A DNA stretch of 64,000 nt from Kribbella jejuensis (GTDB taxonomy: Bacteria; Actinomycetota; Actinomycetes; Propionibacteriales; Kribbellaceae). Within the stretch, counting starts at the first letter, position 1. The number at the start of each line of letters is the position of its first letter. The translations under genes were made by a program, and so were the position numbers. A model generated the notes under the pieces. It was not told where the DNA came from, did not search any database, and saw nothing but the letters and a program-made list of their open reading frames with translations. Location of the stretch: NCBI RefSeq assembly GCF_006715085.1, contig NZ_VFMM01000002.1, positions 186,001-250,000 of the forward strand. The letters run 5' to 3'. This document shows positions 25,006-32,550 of this stretch, piece after piece.

Positions 25006-25269
25006 ATGGCCAAGAAATCTCTGGGCGGCAAGGTCGAGCGGCAGGTGGGCAAACTCAAGGACGGCCTCAAGGACGCCGCCGAGAAGCTCACCGCCGAAGA
25101 CCCCGAACCACGCACCCAAGGCATGGCCGGCCACATCACCGGCCCCAATTACAAACGAGCGCCGTCCAGGACCAGGGACGAGCTGTACGCCGACGCCAAA
25201 CGCCTGGACATCAAAGGCCGCTCGAAGATGACCAAAGCCCAACTGGAGAAAGCCATCCGGCGCGGGTGA
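25006..25269 (+). CDS. Small basic protein with Rho-N/SAP-like C-terminus
   Basis: 87 residues, ATG 25006 behind AAGGAG. The N-terminal 35 residues are a charged amphipathic helix (KVERQVGKLKDGLKDAAEKL). The C-terminal 35 (TRDELYADAKRLDIKGRSKM, TKAQLEKAIRRG) match the short Rho N-terminal/SAP-like helix-extended-helix pattern, often nucleic-acid binding. Last gene of the gas vesicle transcription unit, 10 bases after the YvlD-like gene. Role unknown. Confidence 0.75.
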   Translation: MAKKSLGGKVERQVGKLKDGLKDAAEKLTAEDPEPRTQGMAGHITGPNYKRAPSRTRDELYADAKRLDIKGRSKMTKAQLEKAIRRG

Positions 25270-25281
25270 ATCGGGCCCGCC

Positions 25282-25287
25282 TATGCT
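25282..25287 (+). promoter_or_regulatory. Probable -10 element of a leaderless chorismate mutase transcript
   Basis: TATGCT ends 7 bases before ATG 25295, the layout of leaderless actinobacterial promoters. The same 20 bases (25275-25294) form a perfect 7-base-pair hairpin with the -10 in its loop, so read-through RNA from the gas vesicle operon could terminate or hide the start here. Confidence 0.5.
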
Positions 25288-25294
25288 GGCGGGC

Positions 25295-25609
25295 ATGAGT
25301 GCGAGTGTGGAAGACGTTCGGGTCGAGCTCGAGCGGCTTCGCGGGAGTATCGACAACATCGATGCGGCGATCGTCTACATCCTGGCTGAGCGGTTCAAGT
25401 ACACCCAGCAGGTCGGGCGGTTGAAGGCCGAGCACGTCCTGCCGCCGGCCGACGCCGAGCGGGAGGCCAGCCAGATCGCGCGGTTGCGGCGGCTGGCCGA
25501 GGACGCGAAGCTCGATCCGGCCTTCGCGGAGAAGTTGCTCGGGTTCATCATCAGCGAGGTCATCCGCCACCACGAGCAGATCGCGGCCGACTCGGTGAAA
25601 CGCGCCTAG
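25295..25609 (+). CDS. Chorismate mutase type II (AroQ class)
   Basis: Converts chorismate to prephenate for Phe and Tyr synthesis. 104 residues, the usual size of free-standing AroQ mutases. Pattern: VELERLRGSIDNIDAAIVYI (Arg and Asp of the first helix), AERFKYTQQVGRLKAEH with catalytic Lys, REASQIARLRRLAEDAKLDP and FIISEVIRHHEQIAADS. ATG 25295 has no ribosome site, in line with a leaderless mRNA. No other aromatic biosynthesis gene is adjacent. Confidence 0.9.
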   Translation: MSASVEDVRVELERLRGSIDNIDAAIVYILAERFKYTQQVGRLKAEHVLPPADAEREASQIARLRRLAEDAKLDPAFAEKLLGFIISEVIRHHEQIAADSVKRA

Positions 25610-25666
25610 CCGGACGGCACACCGCTGCACCGGGCGGGCCGAGTGGACGGTCGGTAGCGTGAGCGG

Positions 25667-26896
25667 GTGACCCGCCCCGGTGATGCATCGTCGATGGAGC
25701 CCGCGACCTACGGAGAAGTCTTCGCCGTAGCCGAGTTCAGGTGGCTCTGGTTCGCCCAGTTGGGGTCGGTGGCCGGCGATCAGTTGGCCCGGGTCGCGCT
25801 CGCCGTACTGGTGTTCGACCGGACCGGCTCGGCCGGGTTGTCGGCGGTCACGTATGCGTTGACATTCCTGCCCGACATCGTCGGCGGGCCGTTGCTGGCC
25901 GGTCTGGCGGACCGGTACCCGCGGCGCCGGCTGATGATCCTGTGCGACATCGGACGGACGTTGCTCGTGGCGGCCATGGCGTTGCCTGGGGCCCCGTTGT
26001 GGGTGTTGTGCGTCCTGTTGGTCGCGGTGCAGTTGCTGGCGTCTCCGTTCCAGTCGGCGCGGGCCGCGCTGCTGCCGTCGATCCTGACCGGCGACAAGTT
26101 CGTCCTGGCGAGTTCGGTCTCGAACATCACCGCGCAAGCGGCGCAGCTCGCCGGGTTCGTCACCGGCGGCACGTTGGTCGCGGCGTTCGGCGCCGGTAAC
26201 GCCTTGCTCGTGGACGCCGCCACCTTCGCGTTGTCCGCGCTGCTTCTCCTGGCCGGCGTCCAGGAACGCCCGTTGCCGGCGGTGAACGAGGCACGTAAGG
26301 GCTGGTGGGCGTCGTTGTCAACCGGTGCGCGGCTCGTCTGGACCGACCGGACGTTGCGGTACCTGGTCGCGCTCGCTTGTGTGGCAGGGTTCTACGTGAG
26401 CATCGAGGGACTCGCAGCGCCGTACGCCGCCTCCGTCGGTGGTGGTCCCGCCGCGGTCGGGATCCTGCTGGCGGCGAATCCCGCGGGGCAGATGGTCGGG
26501 ATGTTGTTGCTGACCCGCGCGGCGCCGCAGCGGCGGCTCACATTGATGGGTCCGTTGGCGGTCGGGTCGTGTGCCCCGCTGATCGGCTGCATCGTGCAGC
26601 CCGGGCTGTGGGTGACCGTGGCGTTGTGGATGTTGTCGGGGCTATGTGCGTCGTACCAGCTGGCCGCGAGCGCGGCGTTCGTGCTGAACGTCCCCGACGC
26701 ACAGCGCGGGCAGGCGTTCGGCCTGGCCCGCACTGCGCTGATCGTGTCGCAGGGGATAGGTGTCCTGGCCGCTGGGGCCGCGGCGGATCGATGGGCGCCG
26801 GCCTCCGTGGTGGCAGCGGCCGGCGTCTTCGGTGTTCTCGTTGCGGCGGGAGCGGCGTACGGATATGCGCACGCGACGCGGCAGCCCGCCGGGTGA
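25667..26896 (+). CDS. MFS transporter (EntS/drug exporter type)
   Basis: Twelve-helix major facilitator protein, 409 residues. GTG 25667 follows a TAGCGT hexamer at 6 bases (leaderless type). The A-motif-like loop between helices 2 and 3 is GPLLAGLADRYPRRRLMILC near residue 75; the chain otherwise resembles EntS-type and macrolide exporters (QLASPFQSARAALLPSILTG type region near 125). Substrate unknown; no siderophore or drug biosynthesis gene lies nearby. Confidence 0.88.
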   Translation: MTRPGDASSMEPATYGEVFAVAEFRWLWFAQLGSVAGDQLARVALAVLVFDRTGSAGLSAVTYALTFLPDIVGGPLLAGLADRYPRRRLMILCDIGRTLLVAAMALPGAPLWVLCVLLVAVQLLASPFQSARAALLPSILTGDKFVLASSVSNITAQAAQLAGFVTGGTLVAAFGAGNALLVDAATFALSALLLLAGVQERPLPAVNEARKGWWASLSTGARLVWTDRTLRYLVALACVAGFYVSIEGLAAPYAASVGGGPAAVGILLAANPAGQMVGMLLLTRAAPQRRLTLMGPLAVGSCAPLIGCIVQPGLWVTVALWMLSGLCASYQLAASAAFVLNVPDAQRGQAFGLARTALIVSQGIGVLAAGAAADRWAPASVVAAAGVFGVLVAAGAAYGYAHATRQPAG

Positions 26897-27031
26897 TCGT
26901 CACCAGTCGTTGTTCTGCATGGAGGGCGGCCTCCTCTCGCGAATCTGAGGCAGTAACAGGGTCGCCGTGACATTGCGTTAATGCGGCAGCTACTCTGTGA
27001 CAAGGACCGACTGTGAGGCGGGGGTCTTGTC

Positions 27032-28342
27032 ATGAGTATCAGGCATCGGCTGGCGCAACGTCGCTTCCGCCGGCGCACCGATGATGGCTGGGCTCCGACT
27101 CGCTGGGCGCTGTGGAAGCAGCCGCGGATCGTTCTCGGCTACGTGCTGGCCGTCGAGTTCCTGACCGCGATCGTGCTGGTGTCCACCTTCGGTCTGGTCT
27201 CGGTGACGGTGAGTGACTGGATCCGGTTCGGCGTCCTGCTGGTCGGATCGGCGATCCATCTGGAGGCCGCGCGGGACATCGAGCGGCTGCGCAAGGTCGG
27301 CGCCGAGGGCATCCCGTACGTGAATCTCAAGGGGATGTGGACGTTCGCCGGCGTCCTGCTGCTGCCGCCGCCGATGGCGGTCGCGCTGATCTTCTGCACC
27401 TACCTGCACTCCTGGCTTCGGGTCCGGCGGGTTCCGCCGTTCCGCTCCGTGTTCACCGCGACGACCCTCGTACTGGCCGGTGCCGCGGCCGCGGTCGTCC
27501 TCGCCGCGATCCGGCCCGGTGTGTACCCGGGCTACCCGTCCGGTCCGCTCGGGCTCGTCGCGGTGGTCGCGGCCGGGCTGGCGTACTGGTTCGTGAACTA
27601 CGCGCTGATCGTCGGCGCGATCATGCTGTCCAACCCCGACGCCCCGGGCCGGAACGCGGTCGGCCGGCTGTCCGATCAGCTCATCGTCGCGGGTTCGCTG
27701 GGCCTCGGTGTCGCTACCGCGGCGTTGCTGCTCAGCCAGCCGTGGGCGGTCGCCGTTCTGCTGCTGACGATTCTCGGCCTGCACCGGGCGCTGCTCGTCG
27801 ACCAGTTCCAGACCGAGTCCCGGACGGATCCGAAGACCGGCCTGGCCAACGCGCGGTTCTGGCACGAGATCGCCCGGCGCGAGTTCGCCGGCGCGGAGCG
27901 GACCCATTCGCCGCTCGGTGTGCTGTACCTCGATCTCGACCACTTCAAGACGATCAACGACACCTACGGCCACCGGGCCGGCGACGAAGCGCTCAAGGCT
28001 GTGGCGGACGAGCTGCGCCACGAGGTGCGCGACGACGACCTGGTCGGACGGCTCGGTGGCGAGGAGTTCGCGATCCTGCTGCCGCAGACGTCCGCGGAGG
28101 ACACCGCCCTGGCCGCGGAACGGATCCGGCGCCGCGTCGCCGCGCTCGCGATCACCATCACCACGAGCAACGGTCCGGTGGTCTGCGACACCATCACGTG
28201 CTCGATCGGCGCCGCGACGTACCCGGACTCCGGCAACACCCTCGACGAGCTGCAAATGGCGGCCGACCTGGCCATGTACCAGGCCAAAGACACCGGCCGA
28301 AACCGCGTCATCTCCGCCCCGACCGGCAAGACCGAGTCCTGA
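27032..28342 (+). CDS. Membrane diguanylate cyclase (GGDEF)
   Basis: Makes cyclic di-GMP from two GTP. 436 residues: about 6 membrane helices in residues 30-265 (MASE-like sensor part), then a GGDEF domain about 270-430 with YLDLDHFKTINDTYGHRAGD (metal-binding Asp, substrate Asn/Asp) and signature GGEEF intact, so it should be active. The inhibitory I-site RDDD stands exactly 5 residues before GGEEF, which implies product feedback. No EAL phosphodiesterase is near. ATG 27032; upstream bases give no strong ribosome site. Confidence 0.93.
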   Translation: MSIRHRLAQRRFRRRTDDGWAPTRWALWKQPRIVLGYVLAVEFLTAIVLVSTFGLVSVTVSDWIRFGVLLVGSAIHLEAARDIERLRKVGAEGIPYVNLKGMWTFAGVLLLPPPMAVALIFCTYLHSWLRVRRVPPFRSVFTATTLVLAGAAAAVVLAAIRPGVYPGYPSGPLGLVAVVAAGLAYWFVNYALIVGAIMLSNPDAPGRNAVGRLSDQLIVAGSLGLGVATAALLLSQPWAVAVLLLTILGLHRALLVDQFQTESRTDPKTGLANARFWHEIARREFAGAERTHSPLGVLYLDLDHFKTINDTYGHRAGDEALKAVADELRHEVRDDDLVGRLGGEEFAILLPQTSAEDTALAAERIRRRVAALAITITTSNGPVVCDTITCSIGAATYPDSGNTLDELQMAADLAMYQAKDTGRNRVISAPTGKTES

Positions 28343-28356
28343 CCAACCTTGGTTGG
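28343..28356. repeat. Inverted repeat between converging ends
   Basis: CCAACC and GGTTGG flank TT directly after the diguanylate cyclase stop and 6 bases before the stop of the converging GreA-like gene. Too short a loop for a good hairpin; possible weak terminator. Confidence 0.25.
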
Positions 28357-28362
28357 GGACAG

Positions 28363-28815
28363 TCAGTCGACTGCGGTGATGTGGTGCTCTGTGGTGTTGA
28401 AGGTGAAGGTGTCGCCGGGGTGTAGGCCCTTGATTGCTTTGTAGAGGGGCGCGTCGGTGGTCATGCCCTCGTAGGTCACGCCGTCGCTCTCGAACGGGGA
28501 GCTGGCTACGCCGACGACGTAGTGGTTGTCGTCGAGTACGACGATGGCGCCCGGTCCGACCTCGTCCGTGGGGCCGAAGTCGAGCTGCTCGGCCAGGGCG
28601 ACGGTGCCGTGTTGCCGCTCCTCGACATGTTCGAACAGGCTACCGAGGTCGGCGGCCTCGTCGGACTGGGACCGCTCGTCGGGCGCGAAGACGGTGTCCT
28701 GATCGAGCCGGGCCGCCGAGTCCTCCCGGTCGACGGCGGCGCCGGTCGCGCGCAGGTGCGCCTCGAGGTGTGCCAGCAGAGCATCCTTCACGCGCAGTTT
28801 CGCGTTGCTGTCCAT
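28363..28815 (-). CDS. GreA/GreB-domain elongation factor-like protein
   Basis: 150 residues, ATG 28815 behind GAGGAGG at 7 bases. The C-terminal 75 residues are the GreA/B FKBP-like domain (VGPGAIVVLDDNHYVVGVAS, YEGMTTDAPLYKAIKGLHPG, DTFTFNTTEHHITAVD). The N-terminal part is charged and helical but does not show a clear GreA coiled-coil tip, so it probably binds RNA polymerase in the secondary channel with a changed activity. Divergent from the large regulator at 28916. Confidence 0.83.
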   Translation of the reverse strand: MDSNAKLRVKDALLAHLEAHLRATGAAVDREDSAARLDQDTVFAPDERSQSDEAADLGSLFEHVEERQHGTVALAEQLDFGPTDEVGPGAIVVLDDNHYVVGVASSPFESDGVTYEGMTTDAPLYKAIKGLHPGDTFTFNTTEHHITAVD

Positions 28816-28915
28816 CGCGGAACCTCCTCGATCGTTGCCCGACCCGTACCAGTGTCGCGCACGCAGTTCGCGACGAGTTCTCGACGTGCGCTGGATCGGG
28901 TTCGAGACTTGGCGC

Positions 28916-31438
28916 ATGGGTGGGGGAATGGTGGCGATGTTGTTCTCGGACATCGAGGGGTCGACGATGCTGCTGCGCCGGCTGGGCGACCGGTATCTCG
29001 AGGCGCTCGAGGCGCACCGGCGGATCCTGCGCTCAGTGTGGACGGCGTACGGCGGTACCGAACTGGGCACCGAGGGCGACAGCTTCTTCGTGGTGTTCCC
29101 GACCGCAGGCGACGCGGTCCGCGCGGCGGTCGACGGGCAACGCGGGCTCGAGACGCACACCTGGCCGGACGCGGAGCGGCTGCGGGTACGGATCGGCATC
29201 CACACCGGTACGCCTGGCGTGCACGACGGCGACTACTGGGGCATGGACGTTCATCTTGCGGCGCGCATCGCGGCGGCCGCGCACGGTGGCCAGATCGTGG
29301 TCTCCGCGGTCACCAGGGAACTCGCGCACGGCATCACGGTCCGCGACCTCGGAACCCATCATCTGAAGGACATTCCGGAACCCGAACGCCTGTACCAAGT
29401 CACTGCCGACGGCCTGCAGACCGACTTCCCGGCACCGCGGACGCTCGGTACGGCGACCAGCCTCCCGGCCCCGGCGACGCCACTCCTCGGCCGCGACCAC
29501 GACGTCGAGCGCATCAGGGCGCTGCTCGCGGATCCGGACGTCCGGCTCGTCACGCTGACCGGACCGGGTGGCGCGGGCAAGACCCGGCTCGCGATCGGCG
29601 CCGCGGCCGAGCTCCCGGCCAGGTTCCCCGGCGGTGTGTACTTCGTACCGCTCGCAGCAGCCACGTCCGGGCAGGTGCTGTGGTCGACGATCGCCGAGGT
29701 CCTGGACATCCCGCCGCGCGAGCGCGGCCGGGTGGTCGCGTACCTCGCCCAACGCACGCTGCTGCTGGTCCTCGACAACCTCGAACAACTCCAGGACGCC
29801 GGCCAGATAGTTGCCGAGATCATCGAAGGCGCCGGACAGGTGAAACTGCTCGTCACGTCCCGGCGCGCACTCGGGCTGCCTGGCGAGTACCGGCATCCGG
29901 TGGTTCCGCTGCAGGCCGGCGATGCTGACTCGGCCGCCGTACAGCTCTTCGTGCAACGTGCTCGAGCGGTGCGGCCCGAGTTCACGCTGACACCGGAGAA
30001 CACGGCCGATGTCGTCGAGCTCTGCCGGCGACTCGACGGGCTGCCACTGGCGATCGAGCTGTGTGCGCCGCGCGTACGCCTGCTGAGCGTCAAGGAGCTG
30101 TCCGCACGGATCGGTCAGGCGCTGGACATCGCATCGACGAGTTCGGCGACGCCGGAACGTCAGCGCACGCTGCGCGCCACGATCGCCTGGTCGGATGCGC
30201 TGCTCACCCCCGAGTACCGGCGTACGTTCCGGCAACTCTCGGTCTTCGCCGGCGGCGCCGGGCTGGCCGCTGTCCAGAAAGTTGTCACCGGCATCGATCC
30301 GCTGGACGCGATCGCCGAGCTGTGCGACGCCAACCTGATCACGCTCGTCGAGGGACCGGACGGCACGCGCATCCGGCTCCTGGAGACCGTGCGGCAGTAC
30401 GCCGCCGAGGGACTCACCGCCAAGCACGAAACCGCCCATGCCGTCTATTACGCCGACCTGGCTGAGGAGCTCGAACGCACGAAGCAGACCTCGCCCGACT
30501 ACCCGATCGAGCGCGCCGAGGCCGACCTGGACAACTTCCGGGCGGCGCTCGCGTGGTCGACCGAGAACGACGTACCGACGGCTCTGCGGCTGTGCTCGGC
30601 GCTCGGCTGGGTCTGGATGCTCGGCGGCTACCTGGCCGAGAGCCGCGCCCGGCACGAGGAGGTCGTGGCTGCCGCCGGTACGACAGCCTCGCCGGAGCTG
30701 GCCGCGTGTCTACGTGGCCTGAGCAACCTGCTGCTGGTCCAGGGCGAGATCGAGCGCGCGCACGAGGTGACGACCCGCAGTCTGCAGCTGGCCCGGGACC
30801 TCGGCGATCCGGCCGGCGTCGCGTTCGGGCTGACCGTTCTCGGTTCGGTACAACGCGCGCAGGGCGACTTGGAGGCGGCTCGGACGACGCTGACCGACGC
30901 GGTGGGCCGGCTGCGTGCTCTCGACGAGCCGTGGCGGCTGGCCCGGGTGCTCGGCCATCTCGGCGGGATCGAGGAGGAGCTCGGGAACTTCGGGCCCGCG
31001 GAGGAGCTGTTGCGCGAGGCACTCACCCGAACCGAGGAACTCGGGGACGTGCACGAGATCGCCGCTCAGGGACAGAACCTGGCCTACCTGCTGATCCTCG
31101 CCGGGCGGCTCTCCGAAGCCGCTGACCTGGTCCTCGAGCTGCGGCCGACCGTGCTGGCGCTCGGCAGCCCGGGCCTCACGATGGCGTTCTCGAACACCGC
31201 GATGAATCTGTTGCTCCGTCGCGGCGATCCGGTCGGCGCGGCGCGCTTGTTCGGTGCGGAGGAGGCAATGGGCGAGCGCCTGCAGATCCCCAATCCGTAC
31301 CTGGCCGAGGAGCTCGCCGAGGCGCTCGAGCTGGTCGGCGACACGCTGTCCCGCGCCGATTGGGAGGGGTATCGCCAGGCGGGGCGGGCGGAGCGGGTCG
31401 AGGATCTGCTGGACCGGTTGACGTTTCCGGCCGGTTGA
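28916..31438 (+). CDS. Class III cyclase/NB-ARC-type ATPase/TPR regulator
   Basis: 840 residues. Residues 5-170 are a class III nucleotide cyclase domain (MLFSDIEGST with metal Asp12, TEGDSFFVVF with Asp55, YWGMDVHLAARIAAAAHGGQ). Residues about 185-470 are an AfsR/NB-ARC-like ATPase: GRDHDVERI, Walker A GPGGAGKTRL, Walker B LLLVLDNLEQL, TSRRALGLPGE, LPLAIELCAPRVRLLS. The rest is TPR-like helical repeats. There is no C-terminal LuxR domain, so output is by cAMP or protein contact. ATG 28916 is chosen; ATG 28928 or GTG 28931 are possible. Confidence 0.88.
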   Translation: MGGGMVAMLFSDIEGSTMLLRRLGDRYLEALEAHRRILRSVWTAYGGTELGTEGDSFFVVFPTAGDAVRAAVDGQRGLETHTWPDAERLRVRIGIHTGTPGVHDGDYWGMDVHLAARIAAAAHGGQIVVSAVTRELAHGITVRDLGTHHLKDIPEPERLYQVTADGLQTDFPAPRTLGTATSLPAPATPLLGRDHDVERIRALLADPDVRLVTLTGPGGAGKTRLAIGAAAELPARFPGGVYFVPLAAATSGQVLWSTIAEVLDIPPRERGRVVAYLAQRTLLLVLDNLEQLQDAGQIVAEIIEGAGQVKLLVTSRRALGLPGEYRHPVVPLQAGDADSAAVQLFVQRARAVRPEFTLTPENTADVVELCRRLDGLPLAIELCAPRVRLLSVKELSARIGQALDIASTSSATPERQRTLRATIAWSDALLTPEYRRTFRQLSVFAGGAGLAAVQKVVTGIDPLDAIAELCDANLITLVEGPDGTRIRLLETVRQYAAEGLTAKHETAHAVYYADLAEELERTKQTSPDYPIERAEADLDNFRAALAWSTENDVPTALRLCSALGWVWMLGGYLAESRARHEEVVAAAGTTASPELAACLRGLSNLLLVQGEIERAHEVTTRSLQLARDLGDPAGVAFGLTVLGSVQRAQGDLEAARTTLTDAVGRLRALDEPWRLARVLGHLGGIEEELGNFGPAEELLREALTRTEELGDVHEIAAQGQNLAYLLILAGRLSEAADLVLELRPTVLALGSPGLTMAFSNTAMNLLLRRGDPVGAARLFGAEEAMGERLQIPNPYLAEELAEALELVGDTLSRADWEGYRQAGRAERVEDLLDRLTFPAG

Positions 31439-31510
31439 CCACCGAGAGTACGGAACTACATACTGCTTCCACCGCCGTCGGCGGGCTGCTGTGGGGGCAG
31501 CTGGGGACTC

Positions 31511-32389
31511 ATGGGGAAACGAGGGGGGCACGCTGTGCATGCCTTGAAGTTGTTTCGTGCTGCGCTGATCACGGGGATTCTCGGTACGTCGCTGGCGGTT
31601 CCGGCGACCGCTATGGCCGAGGACCCGCCGCCGACCAGCTCCGTCGACGTCAGTTCGACGACATTGAACCCGGGGGACACCTTCACCGTCACCGAGACGG
31701 TGTACAACAAGATCGCGATCCCGATCGAGGGCGGCAAGGCGGCCCTGTACGCCCAGGGCGCCAACCTGACCGACTGGGTCGACCTGGTCAGTTGCACGGG
31801 GGCAACGATCTGCTATCCGTTCAACGGCCAGCACTTCCGCGGTGACGTCGGCGACGTACCGCCGGGCGAGAGCCGGACCGTGGTGTTCACGTTCCGCGTG
31901 AAGGACGACCCGGCGGCCGGTCCGTTCGTACTGGTGGACCAGTTCATCGGCGACAACTACTCGTTCGATGCCTACACCGGGCCGACGATCACGATCACGC
32001 CGCGAGCGGCCGATGTCGCGGTGTCGCTGACCGCGTCGGCGCGGAGCCTGCTCACGACGCGGATCACGTACACGATCACCGTCAAGAACAACGGACCGGG
32101 CGACGCGACCGGGATCCGGGTGGTCGGCACCTATCCGGCCGGCCTGGTCTGGGCGGGCTCGACCTGTACCCGCGTGGGTACGACGAGATCCGTCAACTGC
32201 GACATCGCCTCGCTGGCGGCCGGCGCGAGTACGACGCGCACGCTCTCGGCGGACACCACGCTGCTCACGGTCGGATCGTTGACCGCGACGGCGCAGCGGA
32301 CGGCGAGCTCGCCGGACGATCCGGTGGCGGCGAACGACAAGGCCAGCCGCACCTGCAACGCGCTGACCGGGTTGATCGTGCACTGCTGA
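31511..32389 (+). CDS. Secreted DUF11-repeat protein
   Basis: Exported protein of 292 residues with Sec signal peptide (LFRAALITGILGTSLAVPAT, cleavage after AMA). The mature part is two Ig-like beta domains; the second (residues 165-270) is a DUF11 repeat: ADVAVSLTASARSLLTTRIT, YTITVKNNGPGDATGIRVVG, then the Cys pair near 222/235. No wall anchor motif. Cell-surface or extracellular, function unknown. Start ATG 31511; GTG 31535 is an alternative. Confidence 0.82.
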   Translation: MGKRGGHAVHALKLFRAALITGILGTSLAVPATAMAEDPPPTSSVDVSSTTLNPGDTFTVTETVYNKIAIPIEGGKAALYAQGANLTDWVDLVSCTGATICYPFNGQHFRGDVGDVPPGESRTVVFTFRVKDDPAAGPFVLVDQFIGDNYSFDAYTGPTITITPRAADVAVSLTASARSLLTTRITYTITVKNNGPGDATGIRVVGTYPAGLVWAGSTCTRVGTTRSVNCDIASLAAGASTTRTLSADTTLLTVGSLTATAQRTASSPDDPVAANDKASRTCNALTGLIVHC

Positions 32390-32410
32390 CGTACTGAGGT
32401 TTCGCTGACG

Positions 32411-32450
32411 GCCGGCGGCCGCGGGTTCTCGAGTCCCCGCGGCCGCCGGC
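32411..32450 (+). terminator. Strong intrinsic-type hairpin
   Basis: A perfect 15-base-pair stem, GCCGGCGGCCGCGGG at 32411 with its complement at 32436, and a 10-base loop, 21 bases after the DUF11 gene stop. It is followed by TTCTGTTGTG, a modest T-rich tail. Confidence 0.8.
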
Positions 32451-32499
32451 TTCTGTTGTGTGTCTTGCGTCGAGGGGTGGCAGAGGTTTACGGTCCGGG

Positions 32500-32510
32500 T
32501 TAACGTTTAA
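32500..32510. promoter_or_regulatory. LacI-type operator candidate TTAACGTTTAA
   Basis: A near-palindrome with a central CG, as in LacI/GalR-family operators, lies 41 bases before the binding-protein ATG (32551). The LacI gene of the same locus (36021) is the natural candidate. It is also one of the few AT-rich stretches here. Inference from one site. Confidence 0.45.
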
Positions 32511-32550
32511 GTGAGTGTTAGTGAGCACTTCTTCGAAACTTGGAGCAACT

